NCBI GenBank assembly: GCA_031772625.1
Contig: CM062814.1
Location: forward strand, 822,066,757 to 822,130,756
Source of the DNA: Pinus tabuliformis
Taxonomy: Eukaryota > Streptophyta > Pinopsida > Pinales > Pinaceae
Direction: 5' to 3'
Length of the DNA: 64,000 bases
Shown in pieces: positions 34,658-44,596 of this stretch (positions within the stretch are counted from its first letter, which is position 1; the number at the start of each line of letters is the position of its first letter). The position numbers were made by a program, and so were the translations under genes. Under the pieces are notes generated by a model. The model worked only from the letters and a program-made list of their open reading frames with translations. It searched no databases and was not told the origin of the DNA.

Positions 34658-35447
34658 TCCGTCCTTCAAAACAAAAAATCCTACCAAAACTTCATTTTGT
34701 CAAATAAAAGGGAAAAAAAGTCATTTTTTCTATGTTTTTCTGCATACAGCGCCCCGTGCTCTCCTGCAAAATAAAATCAACCGAGTTCACGGCTCTAGTT
34801 TCTTGACTGCCTCCTGACTAGAAAAGACTCCATCGATGAGCTCCTCTGACTGTCAACCAACCCTCTAGTATACAGTTTTCCTCCTTGATCACAGAAAGCA
34901 AAGGTTCAGCACCCTCAAACTACAACAGGTTATATCAGGACAAATCTGGAAAGTCTTGGCAAAGGATATTACTCCTTTGGATTAAAGTAAACTTCGCAAG
35001 CAGACTTCTGACCGAAGAAATGGTTTATTTTACCCTAACCAGTGGGCCTTCAAAGACACAAATTGCCAGAGGAAAAATGATCAAAGGACACATTAGCAGT
35101 TTTGTTTTACCAGAACACAAGGGACAACGATGGACAGAGGAAAACAAGTCAAAGAGTATCAGTTCTACATTAAAGTGTATCATATTAGCATTAAAGGTGT
35201 CAGAGCAGAATTAAAAGTAGCAGAGAAGAATTAAAGAAAGTAGATCAAAATTAAAGAGCATAGTTAAGAAAGGCAGTCAGCACAGAGCTACTACAGAAGA
35301 CAGCTGCCAACCAAATTAAAGAGCCAGCCTCCAGCACAACATCAGTTGTCTTTCTCTAGTTGTTTCTATTTTACTTGCAAATTGTTATTAGTCATCTTAG
35401 ATATTATCTCACAGCTGTAATGAGATATTTGTTGTACAAATTTGTAG

Positions 35448-35455
35448 TATAAATA
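35448..35455 (+). promoter_or_regulatory. TATA box of H
   Basis: TATAAATA, followed about 70 bases later by AATAAA. Confidence 0.55.
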
Positions 35456-36282
35456 CCCCCTCCATTAGAGTATTGAGGGTGGTGTGTGGATTTCCTAGAC
35501 TGTGCTGTAATACTGAAATTTTGGAATAAAGAGCTGTTGGAATCAAACTCTTGCATGGCCTACTGGATGAATAATTGAAGCAGAGGACTTGTCACATATT
35601 TCTTGAATCAACCTCCGGATCAATAAGTCCCCTACATCTTGTGTTTTACAGTTTTCTTGTTTATTATATCACATGTGTTTCATAATCTGAATGATAAAGA
35701 AAAAGGTTAATTTCATGATATGCTTGATTGCACTCTGTTTCAGTCTTTATTATTCTCTGTGTTTTCTTCAGAATTAGAATAAGCAATGAATCTTAATTGC
35801 TCTTGTTTCCTGATTCTTTCATGTTGATTATTTGCTAAAGAATTCTTAACTGCTCATTATCAGTAATCATCCATTTTCCCTCTTTCAATATGTTGAAGGA
35901 TTCTTAACTGCCCTTCACCCATTTGAGCCAATCCCATCTGTTTCCAGCCTTTATTTGTTCTCTGTTTGACTACCTTGCTTTGTGAAGCCATCCTCTGTTA
36001 AGAAACCAAATCCAGAAAGCCATCTTTTTTTACTCCATCAGGCCCAATGGACTGAACTATTCTGTCTTACCTCTCTGTTCTATTGAATCTCACCACCCAA
36101 ACTCAAACAAAACCCTTGAACTTCATAACTAGCCTAATACCTTTAAAAAACAAAGCTAAATCATAAAGAGAGAGCCCTCTCTGGATACAGATTGGCTAGA
36201 TTCTGTATCTAAAAAATTGGTCTCTGGTTACCTCGACATCCTTCCCTTTCTTACAAATTTTGGGAAAACCTGAGTGATAACA

Positions 36283-38050
36283 CAGTGTACAAGTGGTACT
36301 ATGTATGTGTTGTACATATGGTACTAGAGCACGTGTTGTATTGTGTGCATGTCATACATGTTGTGTTGAGGGCATGTGGTATTATGTATGTGCATCATGT
36401 AGTCATGGTATTGTGGAATGTGTACTCATTGTGTTGTACCCTCTGGAGGTATATGTATTGGGTGGTATTGCACATCGGGTATATATGGATGCACTGTGTT
36501 TTACACTTGGTGTAGGAGTATGAGTTTCATTGTACATCAGGTATAGGTGTAGGAGTTGTGTTTTATACTAGGTGTATGTGTATGCATTTTGTGTTGCCAC
36601 ACATTGTGTGTGGATGTATGTCTTATGATGTACATTATGCATGTATACGTACATACACTAGGTGTAGGTGTATGTGTTGTATGTCAGGTATAGGTGCATG
36701 CGTTGCATGATGTTGTATGGCGTCTATGGTTGTATGTGTGTGATGCACACTATGCGTATGTGCACCTGGTGGAGGAGAAGGCACTAGGTGTTTGTCGAGT
36801 GTAGCAACCAATCTAGAGTGCGTACGGAATAAAGAAAAAGGTAGAAGCTAAGGATTGATAAAAGGATAAGTATCATCATTTTATTTCAATTTTATTATGC
36901 ATGTGATTTATGACTATGGTATATGATGATTATATGTGATCTATGATTTTGGTTTATGATGGTTAATTGTGATTTATGATTTTGATCTATGATGGTTGTG
37001 TTTGAGCTAACCTGATGTGATATATTTATATATGTTGATTTGGTCAAATATGCTAATTTGACTTGTTGTGATAAGAAGAGAACAAGATTGTAAATATACC
37101 CTATTGACGAGTTACTAATGAGGTATGATGTGGATTTATTTCAATTTATTTCAAATCTAATGGAAGTTATGTGCTTAGTACAGGAATGCATGAAATTCCC
37201 AGTTGGGTGATTGAAATCAGCTGCAAGAATTAGTAGCAACAACAAAGGAATTGAAATAGGCAACAGTATGTTGGTAAAGCACTTTAGGAACAGGGCCATT
37301 GTGGGACACTGATACCCAATAGTGTCCATTGATTTCCACGAGCATGCTATGATTGGTATGATGTGTTGAGGCAGGTATATGCGTTGGTTTTTGTATCTTC
37401 TAATGCGAGGAAGCCTTGCCAAGGGATGGACTGCCTAGGATGGGGGTGCCAACAGAACTTGGAAGGTGAGTGACTGCACGAAAGGGGTGATTGGATTCCC
37501 GAGGGACTATGTAGCAAAGAAGGGAAGGTCATGGATGGATTTGTTTTGGTCATTAGCATTGCCAGATGGAATCAAATGCACATTGGGAGTGCACTGTGAA
37601 ACGATGAGCCGGTAATTGTTCACTGAGAGGACAAGTGGCACGGGATTATAGCACTGCACATTGGATGTATATTTGACTTTGCAGTGGATTCTGGACTTCC
37701 TGGCAAGGAGTTGGATCATGGTACTACTTTGAGGGTGGAGGTGTGAGCCTCTGTATTCCCTTGTTGATTTATACGAGCAATGTATCCTCTATTTGTTGGT
37801 TAAGAAAATGTGTATATGGTATGTGTGTATATAATTGTAAATATCGTAATGAGCTATGTTATAAAGCTCCAATATGCAGAATGGTTTTTATGTGGCCATG
37901 TTGTCATGATGTTTTGCTTTTGAGCAGGTCATTCATTGTAAATACTGCAATGAGTTATGTTATAAAGCTCCATGGGAAGTATGTTTTATATTCAGTAATC
38001 ATGTGGTTATAGGTGTCATTGAACACTGAGGATGGTGTTCCCCCAAGGGG
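36283..38050. other. Non-coding 3' interior of element C
   Basis: The TG/CA-rich array continues to about 36780. AT-rich sequence follows. A 37-base direct repeat (TTGTAAATAxxGxAATGAG ... AAAGCTCCA) lies at 37835-37871 and 37936-37972. No coding signal is convincing. Confidence 0.55.
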
Positions 38051-38055
38051 GAGGG
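38041..38055 (+). other. Polypurine tract of element C
   Basis: AAGGGGGAGGG lies directly upstream of the 3' LTR start at 38059. Confidence 0.75.
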
Positions 38056-38058
38056 TTC

Positions 38059-38150
38059 TGTAACAACCCTGGTGAAAATTCCATGTAAAAAATATATAAA
38101 TACCATGGATAATGGGACACATATTCCAAGTTGAATGGTGGGCAAGACAT
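38059..38150 (+). repeat. 3' LTR of element C, left part
   Basis: 92 bases aligned end to end with 15199-15290. It stops at GACAT where element I enters. Confidence 0.88.
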
Positions 38151-38559
38151 TGTAGAGCCTCCAAAATGTATTCAAAATATCATCCACTTTCACATTTATA
38201 GCCATCATTTCACTCACATGTCGTAACTCCATGACCATATAACCTTTCATTAGCCTCCATTACATAATTATATGGGTTCCATTTGTGTTTTCCAAAAGCT
38301 TATGATTTCTAGTATTTTAAGTGAATTTATGGTTAAAACTTAGAAAAATGACATATACTTGCTAATACATAAAAGTGGCTTGAGTGTCATGACATGTGTA
38401 GGTCATTTAGAAGTTTTCAAGGCACCCTTATGTGGCACCCAATGCTCAAATTCGAATTCACTTCAAGATATGGAAGGAGATTTGGATAAAGGTCAAAGAG
38501 GATCGGTGTCTCATCATCATCTATTTGAATTGTAACTCTATGAGATTTTATAGGGATCT

Positions 38560-39020
38560 TGTTAGGATATTCCGACACATAGGATATAGTTAAGTTCAAC
38601 TTGGTCTAGTGTAGAGTTAGGTATAGAGTTAGGTAAAGTGTGTTTCTTTACCGTTGTACATTTTGTAACTTACAATCCGACGGTCACGATATGTAGTGAT
38701 CCGACGGTTCATTCTCTCCTCGGTATTACCGACACTTGATCCGTGGCTTGACACCCGATTGGTCCATGAGTTCTATTTAAAGCGCATGGAGGGTCTTTGT
38801 TCGGGTAATCCGTGCATGAGAGAAGCTTATGTAAATTTTCATTCTTTGATTAATAAATTGCCTGTAGTACCCACGTTGGGACAGGCCATGGACTGTTTCC
38901 CTCCTTGCACTTTGAGGGTTTTAACCACGTCAAAAATACTGGTGTATTGATTTGAGATCTGGTTGTGAGCGGTGTCCTTTTGGTGTTCTTTTTGAGGAAC
39001 TTACCCTGTAAATTCCTACA
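38560..39020 (+). repeat. 5' LTR of J (first copy)
   Basis: TGTTAGGATATTCC ... AATTCCTACA, directly followed by the PBS TGGTATCAGAGC (39021-39032). Confidence 0.92.
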
Positions 39021-39655
39021 TGGTATCAGAGCTATTTGAGGGCCGCGTCCGTTGGTGATCCAAATCTGAAGCCGGTAGAACTGCATGCGGCTGTCGTTTC
39101 CTAGATCTGCTGTTTCTGACTGCTTTCGGGCCGAGAGGACTGCTCTGTTGCGTTCGGAGCATCTGTTCCAGTGAGGAACCCCTTTCGTTTCACGCGAAAA
39201 GGTTTCCGGTAGCCCTAGCTGCGTCATTTTTCAGATCGGGAGGTATACATTGTTTTTTTGCAATTTACTGTTATTTTCTCTCTGCTTATTTCGGTTTCGG
39301 TTTATTTAGCCCTTTTTTTTAAACCGGATCTATACCTTTCATTTCTGCGTATGCTCTTTGCCCTGCGACTCTGTGCGATCTGGGCAAATCAGAAACAGAA
39401 AGGAAGGATTTTTCTCATGCGTATGCTCTTTTCTCTGCACCTTAGTGTGATCTCGGAAAATCAGAAACATTGAGAAAAATATTTAGTTTTTCGGCTAAAG
39501 CTAACTTTGAGATTTTTTTTTTAAATTTCTAGTTTTTTGGCTAAAGCTAACTTCGAGCCGCAAGGTTCGTTTTTCTTTGCATATTCGTGTTGGGTTTTTT
39601 GTTTTGTGTTTTGTAGGGAAAAAGAGCTTTCTCAAGGCAAGCACGCAAACCAAGG

Positions 39656-39696
<41 letters not shown>

Positions 39697-39956
39697 TTTT
39701 GTATAGATCAATTGGTTCAAAGCTATTTTAAGAGAGTAGAGGTCTTGGGTTCAAGTCTCCATTTTGTGGGGGCGGATTTTTTTCGCGCACATTCGCGCAC
39801 TTTGCCGGCAACTTCAACAATTTTTTTCAAAAAGCCATAACTTCTTCATCCGGAAGCCTTTTTCAGAGCCGTTTTTTTTTAAAACCGCCTATTTTTTCGA
39901 GATCTATCCATTGGAACACTTACTTTCAGCATCTTCAGCTTCAGTTTTTTTTAAAA
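39021..39956 (+). other. PBS and 5' leader of J
   Basis: PBS at 39021-39032 (initiator tRNA-Met type). The leader is T-rich and contains a CT microsatellite at about 39664-39693. No upstream gene. Confidence 0.75.
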
Positions 39957-42900
39957 ATGGAAAGTCCATGCCAAGTCATTCTTGACAGCACTAACTACTT
40001 CCAATGGGTAGCCTACATGGAAGATTTACTTAGAAGTAAAGGTATCTTCAGAATAGCCACAGACCAAGAGAAGAAACCAAAAGATGAAGACAAGGTTGCA
40101 AAATGGGAAAATAGACAAGATCAAGCACGTGGTTTGATAGGGATGTCTATTTCTCCTGATCTTAGATTCCACATTGCAGACCTTGAGACTCCTCATGAAG
40201 CATTAGAAAAACTCGCTAAAGTTTTTGGGATTAAAAATGAAATTAGAGCCCATCAACTTGAAAATGAGTTGCTTACTTTGGATCCTAATAATTTTTCTTG
40301 CATTGAAGATTTCTTGTCCAAATTCAAGACCCTTAGATATCTCTTGGAAGGTGTTAAAGTTAAGAAAGAAGATGGTAACCTTATTTATTCCATCCTTACT
40401 AAGTTGGGACCAGCCTACTCTGTATTTGTTTCCACTTTCCATTCTACAAGGGAAGCTTTCATTTGTCAAGGAAAAGACTACAAGGCCCCTTCCTTTGACT
40501 CCTTTTGTGATTCCTTAATAAGAGAACAAGAAAAACTCTTACACCTTGGTCTTCTTAATCTTGGAAACTCTTCCACGAAAGCGTTAGCCGCCCAGCAGCA
40601 ACCAAATTCAAAGAATCCTAAGAAGTCATATCCTCAAAAGAATGGTCCTAAACCAACTCAGCCTCAAAATGAAAGATCATTTCAGCAAAATGATAAGACC
40701 AATAAAAACAAATGGAAGAAGACTGATAGACATTGTAACTTTTGTAATCGAGATGGCCACTTAGAATCTAAATGCTTTAAGAAGATGGAAGCCTTGGAAG
40801 CCGCAATGAAGAAACATAACATCCATGTGGAGCCTACTTCAACTTCAACTTCCGGAATGGCACTTTCTGCATGTCGTTGTCAATCATCTCAGTCTGGTTA
40901 TGCATTAAATGTATCTTCTTCTTCTTCTCATTCTCATGAGTGGCTCATTGATTCTGGAGCCTCTTATCACATGGCCAAAAACCAAGCCATGTTTTCTTCT
41001 TTAAATGATTGTAACACCAAAAATATATATGTTGGTGATGATAGATCTCTTAATGTTGTAGGGACTGGAACTGTTCATCTAGACAATGGTCAGTTTAATG
41101 ATGTATTATGTGTTCCAACCTTATCCTGCAACCTTCTATCTGTCTATCAGATAACTCATTCAGGTGAAGGTAAAATTGTTGAATTTTCACCTCATGATGT
41201 TGTAATCAAGGATCTAAAAGATCCTAAACAGATTCTAGCTACTGGTCTTGCTGATGATTCCACAAGGTTGTATAAGTTTCACAACTTTGGGTCATCAAAT
41301 CTTCCCTCAGTATTTGTTGCTCATAATGATGAAGTGAGCAAACTTTGGCATGAGCGATTTGGTCACTTAAACTATCGCTCCCTTCAGCATCTATGTAAAG
41401 AAAATATGGTGACAGGTCTTCCTATGGTATCTTGCAGAGATGGTGTTTGTTCCGGATGTGTACTCGGAAAACATCATCGGGACAGTTTTGACAAACGTGC
41501 CTCTTGGCACGCCTCAGCCCCTTTACAGCTTGTGCACAGTGATTTATGTGGTCCTCTTCCTGTTGCTTCATTCTCTGGCTGCAAGTACTTCTTAACTTTC
41601 ATTGATGATTTCTCCAGACGCACTTGGGTATACTTCTTAAAACTCAAGAGCGAAGTATTTAACACATTTTTGGCCTTCAAAGCCTTTGTTGAAAAACAAT
41701 CTGGACATCAAATTCTTAAGCTAAGAACTGATAATGGTGGAGAATATGTTAAAAACACATTCATCAACTTTTGCACCGAAAATGGAATTCAAATGCAACA
41801 TACTGTTCCATACACTCCACAACAAAATGGTGTAGCTGAAAGGAAAAATCGCACCTTAAAGGAAATGGCTAATTGTATGCTGCAATCTAAAGGACTCAGT
41901 CTTAGTTTTTGGGCCGAAGCAATTAATTGTGCAAATTATATAATCAATCGCACTCCTACTAAGGTTCTAGAGAATATCACTCCAGAAGAAGCTTGGAGTT
42001 CCATTAAACCAGATGTAAGTCACTTTCGTGTGTTTGGAAGTGAAGCATGGGCCCATATTCCAGATGAAAAGCATAAAGCTTTAGAACCTAAGAGTGAGAA
42101 ATGTACTTTTGTTGGATATTCTGAAGATGTAAAAGGTTATAGACTTATTCCATTTAAGTCCAAAAATGTTATCATTAGAAGAGATGTAAAATTTGATGAA
42201 AATAAATCGGCCTGCGAGCCTAGTCCGGCGGATGTGCCACCTCTTCCTATCTCTTCTACTTTTGAAAACATTTCTTCTTCAGATGATGAAAGCGAGGATG
42301 ATAATCCTCCCCCACCTTCTCAGGATCCTCAACTTCCAAGATGGGTCCGTGCTACTCGGGATGCAGCAGGTGATCTTGCCGGTGATCCTACAGATCAGCG
42401 ACGTACACGTTCTCAGTTTGAAAGAGCCTCTTCTTTACTGGCTCAAGCTCCAGTAAATCATGATCCTGACACTTTTGCAGAAGCTTCAGGCCATCCACAT
42501 TGGGAAGCAGCTATGAATGAAGAATATCATTCATTGATGACAAATGATACATGGGATCTTGTTCCTCTACCAAAGGGACGCAAACTTGTTAGATGTAAAT
42601 GGGTTTACAGAACCAAGTATGGACCAGATGGGAAAGTTGATAAACATAAAGCTCGTCTCGTTGCTAAGGGCTTTTCACAGGTTGAAGGCATTGACTACAC
42701 TGAAACCTTCTCCCCTGTTGCCAAAATGAACTCTATCCGCCTTGTTCTTTCCCTTGCTGCCTCTTTAAAATGGGAAGTCCATCAAATGGATGTTAAATCT
42801 GCCTTCTTGCATGGGGACTTGCAGGAAGAAATCTATATGGAACAACCCATTGGCTTCATACAAACAGACTCCAGCCTTGTTTGTCGACTTAAGAAATCCC

Positions 42901-44000
42901 TTTATGGCCTCAAGCAAGCTCCTCGGGCTTGGTATGCCAAAATGGATAGCTTTCTTTTAGAATCTGGCTTTTCTAGGTGTCATTCTGACAATACTGTCTA
43001 CACCAAGAAAGTGGGCAACTCTCTTATCATCCTTGTTCTTTATGTTGATGATCTTATTCTTACTGGTAGTGATCCCAACCTTATAAACCATGTGAAGTCC
43101 AGCCTTAAAAAGAAATTTGAAATGACAGACTTAGGACACTTACACTATTTTCTCGGTCTTCAAGTCTTGCAATCCCAAGAGGGTATTTTCCTTTCCCAGT
43201 CCAAGTATGCTTGTGATATTCTTCGTCATTTTCACATGGAAGACTGTAAGCCAGCCCCTTCTCCCTTTCAGTCTGGAGTCAAACTTTCAGTCTCTTGTAC
43301 TTCTCCTGAAGTTGATGCTACCTTATACCGTCAACTTGTCGGAAAACTCTTGTATTTAACCCATACTCGTCCTGATCTTTCCTTTGCTGTTGGCCTTGTT
43401 GCTCGTTTTATGCAAAACCCCCGTGAAAGTCATTGGAAAGCAGCTAAAAGAATACTTCGTTATGTTCGAGGTACAGTACAGTTTGGGATTCATTACAGTG
43501 CCAAAGCAGCTCCTCTGTTAGTTGGTTTCACTGATTCTGATTGGGCTGGTGACCCTGATGATCGGAAGTCTACTGCCGGTTATGTCTTCACTCTTGGTTC
43601 AGGACCTATTACATGGGCTTGTAAGAAACAGGCTGCCATTTCTCTTTCGTCAGCAGAAGCAGAGTATCGTGGTGCCGTGGAAGCTAGTAAGGAAGCCTTG
43701 TGGCTTCGTCAGATCCTATCAGAGTTTGGCTTTGAGCAGCAGCATCCAACCACACTTTGGTGTGATAATCAAAGTGCCATTCAGCTATGCAAAGATCCAG
43801 TCCAGCATCAGCGCAGCAAACACATTGAACTACACATGCACTTCATCAGAAAGCTCATTCATGACCATGTTCTTGAAGTGCAATATTGTCCAACAGATGA
43901 TCAGGTTGCAGACATCTTCACAAAGGCTCTCACAGAGGCGAAGTTCACTAAACTTCGATATATGCTTGGAGTTCAGGAAGTTGTCACTAAGGGGGGATAG
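39957..44000 (+). CDS. Copia gag-pol polyprotein of J, 1347 aa, looks whole
   Basis: One uninterrupted frame with all expected parts in copia order. Gag comes first (residues 1-255), then a CCHC knuckle CNFCNRDGHLESKC (about 260-273) and protease WLIDSGASYHMA (about 329). The pre-integrase HHCC region has LWHERFGHLNYRSL (about 462) and CSGCVLGKHH (about 501). Integrase catalytic residues lie in HSDLCGPL, DNGGEY and GVAERKNRTL (about 528, 592 and 625). RT has WVYRTKYGPDGKVDKHKARL (about 882) and the catalytic YVDDLILTG (about 1028). RNase H runs from FTDSDWAG (about 1190) to ADIFTKAL (about 1317). The length is typical of plant copia. The integrase-before-RT order separates it from gypsy. It ends about 80 bases before the 3' LTR and its polypurine tract. 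I see no breaks. Confidence 0.93.
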   Translation: MESPCQVILDSTNYFQWVAYMEDLLRSKGIFRIATDQEKKPKDEDKVAKWENRQDQARGLIGMSISPDLRFHIADLETPHEALEKLAKVFGIKNEIRAHQLENELLTLDPNNFSCIEDFLSKFKTLRYLLEGVKVKKEDGNLIYSILTKLGPAYSVFVSTFHSTREAFICQGKDYKAPSFDSFCDSLIREQEKLLHLGLLNLGNSSTKALAAQQQPNSKNPKKSYPQKNGPKPTQPQNERSFQQNDKTNKNKWKKTDRHCNFCNRDGHLESKCFKKMEALEAAMKKHNIHVEPTSTSTSGMALSACRCQSSQSGYALNVSSSSSHSHEWLIDSGASYHMAKNQAMFSSLNDCNTKNIYVGDDRSLNVVGTGTVHLDNGQFNDVLCVPTLSCNLLSVYQITHSGEGKIVEFSPHDVVIKDLKDPKQILATGLADDSTRLYKFHNFGSSNLPSVFVAHNDEVSKLWHERFGHLNYRSLQHLCKENMVTGLPMVSCRDGVCSGCVLGKHHRDSFDKRASWHASAPLQLVHSDLCGPLPVASFSGCKYFLTFIDDFSRRTWVYFLKLKSEVFNTFLAFKAFVEKQSGHQILKLRTDNGGEYVKNTFINFCTENGIQMQHTVPYTPQQNGVAERKNRTLKEMANCMLQSKGLSLSFWAEAINCANYIINRTPTKVLENITPEEAWSSIKPDVSHFRVFGSEAWAHIPDEKHKALEPKSEKCTFVGYSEDVKGYRLIPFKSKNVIIRRDVKFDENKSACEPSPADVPPLPISSTFENISSSDDESEDDNPPPPSQDPQLPRWVRATRDAAGDLAGDPTDQRRTRSQFERASSLLAQAPVNHDPDTFAEASGHPHWEAAMNEEYHSLMTNDTWDLVPLPKGRKLVRCKWVYRTKYGPDGKVDKHKARLVAKGFSQVEGIDYTETFSPVAKMNSIRLVLSLAASLKWEVHQMDVKSAFLHGDLQEEIYMEQPIGFIQTDSSLVCRLKKSLYGLKQAPRAWYAKMDSFLLESGFSRCHSDNTVYTKKVGNSLIILVLYVDDLILTGSDPNLINHVKSSLKKKFEMTDLGHLHYFLGLQVLQSQEGIFLSQSKYACDILRHFHMEDCKPAPSPFQSGVKLSVSCTSPEVDATLYRQLVGKLLYLTHTRPDLSFAVGLVARFMQNPRESHWKAAKRILRYVRGTVQFGIHYSAKAAPLLVGFTDSDWAGDPDDRKSTAGYVFTLGSGPITWACKKQAAISLSSAEAEYRGAVEASKEALWLRQILSEFGFEQQHPTTLWCDNQSAIQLCKDPVQHQRSKHIELHMHFIRKLIHDHVLEVQYCPTDDQVADIFTKALTEAKFTKLRYMLGVQEVVTKGG

Positions 44001-44081
44001 GCTCTAGTGCCTCCTTCCTTCTCCTATTGTGTCATATTTGTAAATCCTTCAATCCTATCCCAAGTTGTTCTTAAGGGGGGA

Positions 44082-44529
44082 TGTTAGGATATTCCGACAC
44101 ATAGGATATAGTTAAGTTCAACTTGGTCTAGTATAGAGTTAGGTTAGAGTTAGGTAAAGTGTGTTTCTTTACCGTTGTACATTTTGTAACTTACAATCCG
44201 ACGGTCACGATATGTAGTGATCCGACGGTTCACTCTCACCTCGGTATTACCGACACTTGATCCGTGGCTTGACACCCGATTGGTCCATGAGTTCTATTTA
44301 AAGCGCATGGAGGGTCATTGTTCGGGTAATCCGTGCATGAGAGAAGCTTATGTAAATTTTCATTCTTTGATTAATAAATTGCCTGTAGTACCCACGTTGG
44401 GACAGGCCGTGGACTGTTTCCCTCCTTGCACTCTGAGGGTTTTAACCACGTCAAAAATACTGGTGTATTGATTTGAGATCTGGTTGTGAGCGGTGTCCTT
44501 TTGGTATTCTTTCTGTGGAACTTACCCTC
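44082..44529 (+). repeat. Middle LTR of J
   Basis: Starts TGTTAGGATATTCC after the polypurine tract TTAAGGGGGG. It is shared by the first copy (as 3' LTR) and the second copy (as 5' LTR), and leader sequence of J follows it. Confidence 0.85.
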
Positions 44530-44596
44530 AGAGCTATTTGAGGGCCGCGTCCGTTGGTGATCCAAATCTGAAGCCGGTAGAACTGCATGCGGCTGT

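Larger units (their letters stand above)
33090..36282 (+). mobile_element. Element H: 3.2 kb solo LTR
   Basis: It starts TGTTATAC and ends GATAACA, flanked by identical CAGTG (33085-33089 and 36283-36287). No second LTR copy and no retroviral coding region lie inside. A TATA box (35448-35455) and an AATAAA (35525-35530) are spaced as promoter and polyadenylation signals in an LTR. Solo LTRs arise by recombination between the two LTRs of one element. The family is unknown. The length is at the upper end for plant LTRs. Confidence 0.75.

Noticed and set aside
34188-34774. Frames of 86 and 123 residues in H
   Set aside because: They lie in a solo LTR, have overlapping frames on the other strand and no motif. 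The GC-richer patch explains the openness.
36285-36523. Two Cys-rich plus-strand frames
   Set aside because: Continuation of the same TG/CA array past the H insertion, in two overlapping frames.
38696-38950. 84-residue frame present three times (also 44217 and 53918)
   Set aside because: Located inside the J LTRs; the repetition is that of the LTR.
42193-44007. Long frames overlapping the J polyprotein in other frames (for example 43522-44007)
   Set aside because: Shadows of the real frame with no motif.
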